Source: JAYPAN01 sp038123715 (GTDB taxonomy: Bacteria; Pseudomonadota; Alphaproteobacteria; RS24). From it: a stretch of 64,000 nt of DNA. The stretch's first letter is position 1. Every line of letters begins with the position of its first letter. Location of the stretch: positions 1 to 64,000 of the forward strand of contig JAYPAN010000002.1 of assembly GCA_038123715.1 (NCBI GenBank), written 5' to 3'. Below, one piece after another: positions 43,876-52,449 of the stretch. Below the pieces are notes generated by a model. That model made no database searches and had not been told where the DNA came from. It saw only the letters and a list, made by a program, of their open reading frames with translations. The translations under genes were made by a program, and so were the position numbers.

Positions 43876-46557
43876 TTATTTTACGCCTTGTTTGCGCCGA
43901 ATGGCCGCCTGCGCCGCCGCCAGACGAGCAATCGGCACGCGGAAAGGCGAGCAGGACACATAATCCAGCCCCAATTGCTGACAGAATTCAATCGTTGCCG
44001 GATCGCCGCCATGTTCGCCACAAATGCCCAATTTGACATCCGGCCTTGTGGCGCGCGCCTTACCGGCGGCCAGTTCCATCAACGCCCCCACCCCGTCGCG
44101 GTCAAGCGTGGCAAAAGGGTCATTCTCAAAAATATGGTTTTTCACATAATCGGGCAGGAAATTGCCGGAATCGTCGCGGCTCAGACCCAGTCCGGTTTGT
44201 GTCAAATCATTAGTGCCAAACGAGAAAAAAGCGGCCTGCGCGGCCAGCCGGTCGGCCAACACCGCCGCGCGAGGCACTTCAATCATTGAGCCGGTCACAT
44301 AGGCGGGAGCAAAACTGTGCGCCGCCTCATATTGCTCGGCTATGCGCCGTGTCATCCGGTTCAAAATCTCCAGCTCGGCCACATCAATCACCAGCGGGAA
44401 CATGATTTCCACTTGCGGCGTCTCTCCGGCTTCATTGGCAATATCCTGCAAGGCACCAAAAATGGCGCGCAATTGCATTTCGTAGATTTCCGGCGCGGTT
44501 ATCGCCAGCCGACAGCCGCGATGGCCAAGCATGGGATTGGTCTCATGCAAGGCGGTAATGCGCGCCCGCAAAGCCGCCGCGTCAACACCAAGCAGGCTTT
44601 CAAGCGCGCTCAAATCATCATCCGTTTGCGGCAAAAACTCATGCAAAGGCGGGTCAAGCAGACGAATGGTCACCGGCAGACCGGCCATTTCTCTGAACAG
44701 GGCAGCAAAATCGGCACGCTGTTCCGGCTCCAATTCGGCCAGCGCGGCAGCGCGGGCTTGCGCGGTTTCGGCCAATATCATGGCGCGCACATGCAGCACG
44801 CGGCGCGGGTCAAAAAACATATGCTCGGTGCGGCACAGGCCGATACCTTCCGCCCCGAAGCGGCGCGCCCGCGCGGCATCTTCGGGCGTTTCGGCATTGG
44901 TTCGCACGCGCATCAAACGCTGGCCGTCCGCCCAGGCCATCAGCGCGGCAAAATCGCCCGATAATTCAGCCTCCAAAGTCGGCACAGCACCTTCCATCAC
45001 CCGCCCGGTTGTCCCGTCAATGGTAATCACATCGCCTTCTGCAATCTTATGCGCGCCAATTTGCGCCTGTCCGGCGTCAAGGTCGATTTGCAGCGCACCG
45101 GCACCGGATACGCAAGGCCGACCCAGCCCGCGCGCCACAACGGCAGCATGGCTGGTCATGCCACCTCGCGCGGTTAAAATCGCCTGCGCGGCATACATGC
45201 CGTGAATATCTTCCGGACTGGTTTCGGTGCGTAACAACACGACTTTTTCACCCTGCGCCGCCAAGGCTTCGGCGCTATCGGCGGTAAAGCACACCGCCCC
45301 GCTGGCAGCACCGGGCGAGGCCGGCAGCCCCTTGGTCAGCACATTATAGGAAGCGGTCGGGTCAAGCGTGGGATGCAGCAATTGTTCAAGCGCCGGCGGG
45401 TCAATGCGGCTGACCGCTTCGGCTTCCTCAATCAGCCCTTCACCCACCATATCCACGGCAATTTTCAGCGCCGCCTGCACGGTGCGCTTGCCATTGCGGG
45501 TTTGCAAAATAAACAAGCGCCCCTGCTGTATGGTGAACTCAACATCCTGCATATCGCGGAAATGATTTTCCAGCCGGTCAAAAACCCGCACCAGCTCGTC
45601 AAATGATTCCGGCATGGCTTCTTCCAGCGACGCATCTTCCATGTCTGCCGCCTCGCGCGCGGCGCGGGTCAGATAATGCGGCGTGCGAATACCGGCCACC
45701 ACATCTTCACCTTGCGCGTTGAGCAGAAACTCGCCGTAAATCTCACGCGCGCCATTGGACGGATTGCGGGTAAAGGACACGCCGGTCGCGCTGTTCATGC
45801 CGAGATTGCCAAACACCATCGCCTGCACATTAACCGCCGTTCCCCATTCATCGGGGATATTGTGCAACCGGCGATAGGTGATGGCGCGCTGATTGTTCCA
45901 ACTGTCAAATACGGCGCGTATTGCGCCCCATAATTGCGCCTGCGGCTCTTGCGGAAAAGATTGCCCCGCTTCCGCCTCAATCACATCGCGATAACGCCCG
46001 CACACTTCCTGCCAGTCATCGGCATCCAGCTCGGCATCCTGCGTCACCGCATTTTCGAGCTTGTAGTCATCGAGCGCTTCTTCAAAGAAATCATGCGCCA
46101 CGCCCATCACCACATCGCCATACATTTGCATGAAACGGCGATAGCTGTCCCAAGCGAAGCGGGCATCGCCCGACTTCTCGGCCAGGGCCGCCACAGTGAC
46201 ATCATTGAGGCCAAGATTAAGAACTGTGTCCATCATGCCCGGCATGGAGGCGCGCGAACCGGAGCGCACGGAAACCAGAAGCGGGTTTTTGCTGTCGCCG
46301 AAAGATGCCCCCAAATCCTTGCTCAGTCGCGCCAGCGCCGCGGTGACATCGTCCTCCAAACCGTCGGGAAAGGTTTTGTCATGGCTATTATACCAAGTGC
46401 AAATATCAGTGGTCAGCGTGAAGCCTGGCGGTACAGGCAAGCCGAGCAAGCTCATTTCGGCCAGATTGGCGCCTTTGCCGCCCAACAAATCGCGCATATC
46501 GGCGCGCCCATCCGCGGTTCCCCCGCCGAAACTGAACACGCGCCTGTCCTGTGTCAT
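43876..46557 (-). CDS. ppdK: pyruvate, phosphate dikinase
   Basis: Reversibly converts pyruvate, ATP and phosphate to phosphoenolpyruvate, AMP and diphosphate. The 893 residues contain the ATP-grasp domain (GKGANLAEMSLLGLPVPPGFT; SGSRASMPGMMDTVLNLG), the phospho-carrier histidine in GGMTSHAAVVARGLG and the PEP-binding barrel with GIGLCRTEHMFF, MLGHRGCRLAI and FGTNDLTQTGLGLSRDD. In alphaproteobacteria it usually supports gluconeogenesis and fits the fba/pgk/gap set upstream. It follows glyS by 8 bp on the same strand. A DUF299-type regulatory kinase is not seen here. Confidence 0.97.
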   Translation of the reverse strand: MTQDRRVFSFGGGTADGRADMRDLLGGKGANLAEMSLLGLPVPPGFTLTTDICTWYNSHDKTFPDGLEDDVTAALARLSKDLGASFGDSKNPLLVSVRSGSRASMPGMMDTVLNLGLNDVTVAALAEKSGDARFAWDSYRRFMQMYGDVVMGVAHDFFEEALDDYKLENAVTQDAELDADDWQEVCGRYRDVIEAEAGQSFPQEPQAQLWGAIRAVFDSWNNQRAITYRRLHNIPDEWGTAVNVQAMVFGNLGMNSATGVSFTRNPSNGAREIYGEFLLNAQGEDVVAGIRTPHYLTRAAREAADMEDASLEEAMPESFDELVRVFDRLENHFRDMQDVEFTIQQGRLFILQTRNGKRTVQAALKIAVDMVGEGLIEEAEAVSRIDPPALEQLLHPTLDPTASYNVLTKGLPASPGAASGAVCFTADSAEALAAQGEKVVLLRTETSPEDIHGMYAAQAILTARGGMTSHAAVVARGLGRPCVSGAGALQIDLDAGQAQIGAHKIAEGDVITIDGTTGRVMEGAVPTLEAELSGDFAALMAWADGQRLMRVRTNAETPEDAARARRFGAEGIGLCRTEHMFFDPRRVLHVRAMILAETAQARAAALAELEPEQRADFAALFREMAGLPVTIRLLDPPLHEFLPQTDDDLSALESLLGVDAAALRARITALHETNPMLGHRGCRLAITAPEIYEMQLRAIFGALQDIANEAGETPQVEIMFPLVIDVAELEILNRMTRRIAEQYEAAHSFAPAYVTGSMIEVPRAAVLADRLAAQAAFFSFGTNDLTQTGLGLSRDDSGNFLPDYVKNHIFENDPFATLDRDGVGALMELAAGKARATRPDVKLGICGEHGGDPATIEFCQQLGLDYVSCSPFRVPIARLAAAQAAIRRKQGVK

Positions 46558-46565
46558 ACGCCCAC

Positions 46566-48608
46566 CTATTCAATCAGGTCGAAAGCCGCAGCGCGGCGCA
46601 TTTTGGCAATCAGCCCGTGCAACAGGTTAAGCCGATTCTGGCGGATATCGGCATTATCGTCATTGACCATGACTGTCTCGAAAAACGCATCAACCGGTGC
46701 GCGCAGAGTGGCCAGCGCTGTCAGATATTTTTGCAGCGCGTCATGGTCGGCCAGCGTCTTGCTGCCCCTGACCGCATTTATCGCTTTGGCGAGGTTTTTT
46801 TCTTCATCATTTTGCAGCAAATCAGCATTGACCGACCCGGCTTCGGCATCGGCTTTTTCGATAATCCCATTGGCGCGGCGATAGGCAGCCAGCAAATTGC
46901 CGCCATCTTCTGTCGCCAAAAACGCCGCCAGCTTTTCAGCCCGCAAAGCCAAATCCACCACATCATCGCCGCCATCGGCAAAGACCGCGCTGACAATATC
47001 ATGGCTGATGCCCTGTTCGCGCAAATGAACTTTCAAACGCTCGGCCAGAAAGCCCATTAAATCATCGGCCAGCGCGTCTGCTGCGTCGCCATCATGCAAA
47101 GCCAAAGCGGCGGTGAATACTGGCTTCAATGCCAAAGACGTGTCGGTTTCGAGCAAAATGCGGATAACCCCAAGCGCGGCGCGGCGCAAAGCATAAGGGT
47201 CTTTGGAGCCGGTCGGTTTTTCGTCAATCAGCCAAAAGCCGGTCAGCGTGTCGATTTTATCGGCCAGCGCGACAATGCAACCTTCCGCGCCATGCGGTAT
47301 GCTGTCAGCCGGCCCTGCCGGTTTGTAATGGTCGGTAATCGCCGCGGCAACCGCGCGCCCCAGCCCGTCATGCGCGGCGTAATAGCCGCCCATAATGCCC
47401 TGCAATTCGGGAAACTCATAAACCATGCCGGATACCAAATCAGCCTTGGCCAATTCGGCGGCTTGGGTTGCCGCAATCGCATCAGCTGTGTCAAAAGCCG
47501 ATGCCAGCAGACCGGCCAGTTTTTTCATCCGTTCGGCCTTGTCGCCAACCGTGCCGAGGCGGGCGTGGAAAGTCACATTTTCCAATTCCGGCAAATGGCT
47601 TTTCAGCGCGTTGCGCCTGTCTTGATCCCAGAAAAACCGCGCATCGGCCAGCCGCGCGCGCAAGACGCGCTCATTGCCGGCAATAATCGCCGCGCCATTA
47701 TCGGCGGTGACAATGTTGGACACGGTGATGAAATAAGGAGCCAGCCGTCCGGTCGCCGGGTCGCGGACAGCCAGATATTTTTGATGGGTTCGCATGACTG
47801 AGGTCAGCACCTCATCGGGCAAATCCATAAAATCATCATCAATGCGACCGATAAGCGGCACCGGCCATTCGACCAGCCCCGCCGTTTCGCGCACAAGCTG
47901 GCTGTCCTCGACAAGCTGGCCGCCCTTATCCGCCGCCAAACGCGCCGCCGTTTCGGCAATCATCGCCTCGCGGATAGCGGCATCGGCCAGCACATTGGCA
48001 TGTTCCAATACGCGCAAATAATCGGCAGCATGGGAAATACTCAGCGCATCAGGCGCCATGAACCGATGGCCGAAACTGCTGTCGCCACTGACCAGACCGT
48101 CAACGGAAAACGTTACAATCTCTCCGTCCAGACAGCACAGCACAGACCGCAAGGGACGCACCCAGCGCAAGCTGCCCGCGCCCCAGCGCATGGATTTCGG
48201 CCAGGTAAAACCGGCTATCATTTGCGGCAGAAACGCAGCCAGCGCATCGGCCAGCGCGCCGCCCTGTTCATTGATTTCGAGAATATAAAATGCGCCCTTA
48301 GCGTCATCACGCACCGTCAAACTGTCAGTATTGTCCAGCCCGTTGGCGCGCAAAAAACCTTCAATCGCCTTAGCCGGTGCGTCCACTCTGGGGCCTTTTT
48401 TCTCCTCGGCGCGGTCGGGCAATTGCGTCGGCAGGCCATTGGCCAGCAAGGCCAGCCTTTGCGGCGCGACATAGGTTTCCAGACTTGTCGGTGCAATGTT
48501 CAGATCGTCGAGAAAAGCGGTGAAGCGGCGCGCCAATTCCTCGGCGGCGCGTGCCTGCATTCCGGCGGGGATTTCTTCTGAATAAAGCTCAAGCAGAAAA
48601 TCGGTCAT
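46566..48608 (-). CDS. glyS: glycyl-tRNA synthetase beta subunit
   Basis: Large subunit of the alpha2-beta2 type glycyl-tRNA synthetase, which binds tRNA-Gly. The 680 residues begin MTDFLLELYSEEIPAGMQARAAEEL, contain the GFTWPKSMRWG motif, the MRTHQKYLAVRD region and the HD-like and anticodon-binding domains towards the end. Its start overlaps the glyQ stop by 4 bp, so both subunits are translated together. ppdK follows. Confidence 0.97.
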   Translation of the reverse strand: MTDFLLELYSEEIPAGMQARAAEELARRFTAFLDDLNIAPTSLETYVAPQRLALLANGLPTQLPDRAEEKKGPRVDAPAKAIEGFLRANGLDNTDSLTVRDDAKGAFYILEINEQGGALADALAAFLPQMIAGFTWPKSMRWGAGSLRWVRPLRSVLCCLDGEIVTFSVDGLVSGDSSFGHRFMAPDALSISHAADYLRVLEHANVLADAAIREAMIAETAARLAADKGGQLVEDSQLVRETAGLVEWPVPLIGRIDDDFMDLPDEVLTSVMRTHQKYLAVRDPATGRLAPYFITVSNIVTADNGAAIIAGNERVLRARLADARFFWDQDRRNALKSHLPELENVTFHARLGTVGDKAERMKKLAGLLASAFDTADAIAATQAAELAKADLVSGMVYEFPELQGIMGGYYAAHDGLGRAVAAAITDHYKPAGPADSIPHGAEGCIVALADKIDTLTGFWLIDEKPTGSKDPYALRRAALGVIRILLETDTSLALKPVFTAALALHDGDAADALADDLMGFLAERLKVHLREQGISHDIVSAVFADGGDDVVDLALRAEKLAAFLATEDGGNLLAAYRRANGIIEKADAEAGSVNADLLQNDEEKNLAKAINAVRGSKTLADHDALQKYLTALATLRAPVDAFFETVMVNDDNADIRQNRLNLLHGLIAKMRRAAAFDLIE

Positions 48609-49480
48609 TTTTCTGCTCCCTTATCGCCACCGGCCAGCCACGCTTCGGCGCAAGCCTTGGCCAGCGCACGCACACGGCCAATATAGGCCTGTCGCTCGGT
48701 CACGGAAATCACCCCGCGTGCGTCGAGCAGGTTGAAATTATGGCTGGCTTTCATGCATTGGTCATAGGCTGGCAATGCCAAACCGCGCGCTGCCAATTGG
48801 CGACATTCTTCTTCGGCATCCTCAAAATGGCGCAGCAATATATCAGTATTGGCTGCTTCAAAATTATAATGAGAGAACTCGAACTCGGCGCGGTGAAAAA
48901 CATCGCCATAAGTGACACCGGCGCCGTTAAAATCAAGCTCAAAGCCATTGTCGCGCCCCTGCACATACATAGCCAAACGCTCCAGCCCGTATGTCAGCTC
49001 GCCCGATACCAGCTCGACATCAATACCGCCAACCTGTTGGAAATAGGTAAATTGCGACACTTCCATGCCATCGCACCAAACCTCCCAGCCCAGCCCCCAC
49101 GCACCCAATGTCGGGCTTTCCCAATCATCTTCAACAAAGCGAATATCATGCGCCAGCGGGTCAATGCCCAACACTTCCAGACTGTCGAGATAAAGCTGTT
49201 GGATATTGTCAGGCGAGGGCTTCAATATCACCTGAAACTGATAATAATGTTGGAAACGATTGGGGTTTTCCCCATAACGGCCATCGGTTGGACGCCGCGA
49301 AGGTTGCACATAGGCGGCATTCCACGGCTCCGGCCCCAAAGCGCGCAACACGGTCGCCGGATGAAATGTGCCAGCCCCCATTTCCATGTCATAGGGCTGC
49401 AATATCACGCAGCCCTGCGCGGCCCAATAGGCTTGCAATTTCATGATAAGAGCCTGAAAAGATGGCGCGGTTTTTGTCAT
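48605..49480 (-). CDS. glyQ: glycyl-tRNA synthetase alpha subunit
   Basis: Catalytic class II subunit that makes glycyl-adenylate. The 291 residues include FQALIMKLQAYWAAQGCVILQPYDMEMGAGT, YVQPSRRPTDGRYGENPNR and GWEVWCDGMEVSQFTYFQQ spread over motifs 1-3. The ATG at 49480 gives the conserved N-terminus; an in-frame ATG 14 codons upstream is rejected. The 63 bp before it separate it from the methyltransferase gene and probably hold the promoter of glyQS-ppdK. Confidence 0.97.
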   Translation of the reverse strand: MTKTAPSFQALIMKLQAYWAAQGCVILQPYDMEMGAGTFHPATVLRALGPEPWNAAYVQPSRRPTDGRYGENPNRFQHYYQFQVILKPSPDNIQQLYLDSLEVLGIDPLAHDIRFVEDDWESPTLGAWGLGWEVWCDGMEVSQFTYFQQVGGIDVELVSGELTYGLERLAMYVQGRDNGFELDFNGAGVTYGDVFHRAEFEFSHYNFEAANTDILLRHFEDAEEECRQLAARGLALPAYDQCMKASHNFNLLDARGVISVTERQAYIGRVRALAKACAEAWLAGGDKGAEK

Positions 49481-49543
49481 ATCATATCTCTGTGCCTTGC
49501 CTGCCCATATGGCGGGCGTCAAACTGTTTTGACTGGCGCGAAA

Positions 49544-50308
49544 TTAGCCGCCGACCGGCGCAAATGCAAGCGCCGCGCCATGCCGCAGGATATTTTCTGC
49601 CGCCGCACTTGGTTCGCCCTGCTCATTTTGCAAATAAAGCGGCGGCAAAAGGGTCGGTGCGCCGCGCCGGTCGCGCCGCCCGCACAGTATTATGCGATGC
49701 GCCGCCGCCCCGGCGCGCGGGGCAATCGGCAATATCACAATATCGCCGAGCCTTGGCGTGAAAGCGGCCAGCAATTCCGGCAGGGCATCGGCGCGTTGGA
49801 TGAAAGCGATATAAGCGCCCGCCTTCGCCAACGCGCAGGCGCGGCTGACCCAAATATCAAGCGATTGCGCTGCCGCCAAATGCGCCCGCGCCTTGGCTTG
49901 ATTATCCGGCTCCGGCACAGTGCCGGCACGGTAATAGGGCGGATTGGCCAGCACCATGTCAAAGCCATTGGCGGTCAGACCAAGCGTGTCAAACGGGGCG
50001 GTCAAATCACCGGCTACAAAACGCACACGCTCGGCCAGCCCGTTTTGCGCCGCATTGTCGCGCGCCAATGCCACTTGCACCGGGTCAATCTCAATGCCGG
50101 TCACATCAAGCTGGGGCAGGCGGGCGGCAGCGCAAAGCGACACCACACCGACGCCGCTGCCAAGCTCGCAAAGTTTTTCCACCGGCATGGTCGGGTCAAT
50201 GCATGCTGCCAGCAAAACCGCATCATGACCGCTGCGAAACCCGTCTTTGGGCTGGCTGATACGCAATTTGCCGCCGAGAAACCCGTCCTGTGTTGTCGGC
50301 TCTGTCAT
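49544..50308 (-). CDS. TrmN6-like SAM-dependent methyltransferase
   Basis: A 254-residue class I methyltransferase related to tRNA1(Val) (adenine37-N6)-methyltransferase. It shows the SAM-binding motif LCELGSGVGVVSL, the acidic post-motif TGIEIDPVQVALA, and the catalytic NPPY in VLANPPYYRAG, characteristic of N6-adenine methylation. The start sits 4 bp from the assembly gap; a longer frame through the N run is an artefact. The neighbour order methyltransferase-glyQ-glyS is common in alphaproteobacteria. Confidence 0.87.
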   Translation of the reverse strand: MTEPTTQDGFLGGKLRISQPKDGFRSGHDAVLLAACIDPTMPVEKLCELGSGVGVVSLCAAARLPQLDVTGIEIDPVQVALARDNAAQNGLAERVRFVAGDLTAPFDTLGLTANGFDMVLANPPYYRAGTVPEPDNQAKARAHLAAAQSLDIWVSRACALAKAGAYIAFIQRADALPELLAAFTPRLGDIVILPIAPRAGAAAHRIILCGRRDRRGAPTLLPPLYLQNEQGEPSAAAENILRHGAALAFAPVGG

Positions 50309-50312
50309 TTCA

Positions 50313-50412
50313 NNNNNNNNNNNNNNNNNNNNNNNNNNNNNNNNNNNNNNNNNNNNNNNNNNNNNNNNNNNNNNNNNNNNNNNNNNNNNNNNNNNNNNNN
50401 NNNNNNNNNNNN
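50313..50412. other. assembly gap (100 N)
   Basis: Exactly 100 undetermined bases, the conventional placeholder for a scaffold gap of unknown length, between two divergent genes. Promoters and possibly a small gene are missing. Just to the right, on the minus strand, an ATG at 50419 followed by CAG G runs into the gap. Confidence 0.97.
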
Positions 50413-50498
50413 CCTGCATCAATTTGCCCGCCCCGCTTCCGGCCATTTCGCTTGACCTCATGCCGCCCCGCCTTTAAGCCAAAAGAGAAAGAGGCAAT

Positions 50499-51521
50499 AT
50501 GGCAGAAATCATCCAATTAAGCGAAAACCGCCGCGACACGCAGGACGCGCTTGACCGTCTGCAAAAGCATTTTACCGATGAGTTGGTTAAAGTAGAACAA
50601 ACAATTACTGACCATATGAGTTCGGCGGCATCCCTGATTCCCGAAATCAGCGGGCATATTGTTGGCGCCGGGGGTAAACGCTTGCGACCGCTTCTGACGC
50701 TGTCGGCGGCGCGGCTGTCGGGCTATCAGGGCGACAAACAAATCATGCTGGCGGCGGCGGTTGAGTTCATGCACACGGCGACATTGCTGCATGATGATGT
50801 TGTCGATGACAGCGATATGCGGCGCGGCAAACCGACGGCGCGTAAAATCTGGGGCAATCCGGCCAGCGTGCTGGTTGGTGATTTCCTGCTTGGTCAGGCA
50901 TTCCGCATGATGGTGACGACCGGCTCACTGGCCGCGCTCAACACATTATCCACCGCAGCGGCGATTATTGCCGAGGGCGAAGTCATGCAAATGGCCGCCC
51001 TGCAAAATGTGCAAATCAGCGAAGATAATTATCTGCAAATCATTGAGGCGAAAACCGCCGCCCTGTTTGCCGCCGCCGCCGAAGTTGGCGGCATTGTCGC
51101 CAATGCACCGGAGGCCGAAATTGAAGCGCTGAAATCTTTCGGGCGCAATCTCGGCATTGCTTTCCAGCTTGTCGATGATGCGCTTGACTATGGCAGTGTC
51201 GGGCAGGTGCTGGGCAAAAATACCGGCGCTGATTTCCGCGAAGGCAAAATCACCCTGCCCTTTATTCTGGCTTTCCATCGCGGCGATGATGAGACGCGCG
51301 CTTTCTGGCAGCGCATTGCGGCTGCCGAAAGCCTGCCCGACAAAGATGATTTCAACCGCGCGGTTGAGGAAATGCACCGCACCGGCGCGCTTCGCGATAC
51401 GGTTGCGCGGGCTGCCCATTATGGCGAAAAGGCGCGCGACGCGCTCGGCCTGTTCAAAACCGGTGAGACCCGCCAGCTCATGACCGAGCTGGTCGATTTC
51501 TGCATTGCCCGCGCCTATTAG
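50499..51521 (+). CDS. ispB: long-chain polyprenyl diphosphate synthase
   Basis: Adds isopentenyl units to farnesyl diphosphate to build the ubiquinone side chain (octaprenyl or decaprenyl). The 340 residues contain GGKRLRPLLTLSAARL, the first aspartate-rich motif LLHDDVVDDSDMRRG (bulky residues upstream fit a long-chain enzyme), KTAALFAAAAEVG and the second motif FQLVDDALDYGS. Chain length cannot be fixed by eye. GAAAGAGG precedes the ATG. It is divergent from the methyltransferase gene across the gap. The ispE stop lies 1 bp beyond its own. Confidence 0.93.
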   Translation: MAEIIQLSENRRDTQDALDRLQKHFTDELVKVEQTITDHMSSAASLIPEISGHIVGAGGKRLRPLLTLSAARLSGYQGDKQIMLAAAVEFMHTATLLHDDVVDDSDMRRGKPTARKIWGNPASVLVGDFLLGQAFRMMVTTGSLAALNTLSTAAAIIAEGEVMQMAALQNVQISEDNYLQIIEAKTAALFAAAAEVGGIVANAPEAEIEALKSFGRNLGIAFQLVDDALDYGSVGQVLGKNTGADFREGKITLPFILAFHRGDDETRAFWQRIAAAESLPDKDDFNRAVEEMHRTGALRDTVARAAHYGEKARDALGLFKTGETRQLMTELVDFCIARAY

Positions 51522-51522
51522 C

Positions 51523-52446
51523 CTAGCCGCCGCCGCCATTCACCAGCGCCCCCGACACACACCAATGCCGGTCATGCATGGCGCTATAATCGGCCGCGCA
51601 AGCCGCCCCCGCGCCCGATGGCACAAGCGCAAAACAACTGGCTCCGCTGCCACTCATCGCCGCATATAACACATCCAACCGCGCCAGCCCGTCAAGGCAC
51701 TGGCCGATTTCCGGCACAAGGCTTTGAGCCGCCTCGGACAAATCATTGCCAACGGATGCCAGATAGCGGCACAGCTCAAAACTGTCCGCAAAGCGGGCGG
51801 GCGGAGACGCCGCCGGTTGCAAAACTGAATCCGCCCCCAATGCGGCAAATACTTGCGCCGTGGACAATGCCGCGCGCGGATTGACCAAGACAATATCCAG
51901 CGCCGGCAAGTCGGGCAGCCGTCTGATTTGCGTGCCGGTATCGGTCATAAAGGCTGGTTGGCTTGACAGGCAAACCGGCACATCCGCCCCTAAATTAGCG
52001 GCCAAATCACTGATTTCATCTGCCGGTAAAGACAGCTCATAAAGCGTGGCGACAGCGCGCAGGCAGGCCGCTGCATCTGCCGAGCCGCCGCCCAATCCCG
52101 CCGCGACCGGTATATGCTTGTCGAGCGTCATATCAACCGGCAAAGCGCGCCCGCAATGGGCTTCCAGCGCCCGCACCGCCCGCAGCACCAGATTATCCGC
52201 CCCCTGCCCTTGCGTATCGAGTTGCGCGGCCATTGGCCCGGTGACGGAAAATTGCAGTGCCGTGTCAGCCAGTGCCATGTCAGCCAGTGCAGGGGCGACA
52301 TGCAAACGCTCGCCAATATCGGCAAAAGCAACAAGGCTTTCCAGCGCGTGATAGCCATTTGCCAACCGCCCGCGCACCCGCAATGTCAGATTGATTTTGG
52401 CCGGAACCGCCCAGACAGAAGATGGCGTATCTGCCGCGCTTGTCAT
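51523..52446 (-). CDS. ispE: 4-diphosphocytidyl-2-C-methyl-D-erythritol kinase
   Basis: GHMP kinase of the MEP pathway that phosphorylates CDP-methylerythritol. The 307 residues have AKINLTLRVRGRLANGYHALESL near the N-terminus and the ATP loop PVAAGLGGGSADAAACLRAV (about residues 112-131). The C-terminal AAMSGSGASCFAL is also present. It complements dxs and ispA elsewhere in the window. It is 3 bp downstream of the TPR gene, so it is cotranscribed with it. Confidence 0.94.
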   Translation of the reverse strand: MTSAADTPSSVWAVPAKINLTLRVRGRLANGYHALESLVAFADIGERLHVAPALADMALADTALQFSVTGPMAAQLDTQGQGADNLVLRAVRALEAHCGRALPVDMTLDKHIPVAAGLGGGSADAAACLRAVATLYELSLPADEISDLAANLGADVPVCLSSQPAFMTDTGTQIRRLPDLPALDIVLVNPRAALSTAQVFAALGADSVLQPAASPPARFADSFELCRYLASVGNDLSEAAQSLVPEIGQCLDGLARLDVLYAAMSGSGASCFALVPSGAGAACAADYSAMHDRHWCVSGALVNGGGG

Positions 52447-52449
52447 GCG

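Noticed and set aside
48551..50455. Open frame of 634 codons on the plus strand opposite glyQ and the methyltransferase gene
   Set aside because: It crosses the 100-N gap, which cannot be translated, and lies opposite two certain genes.
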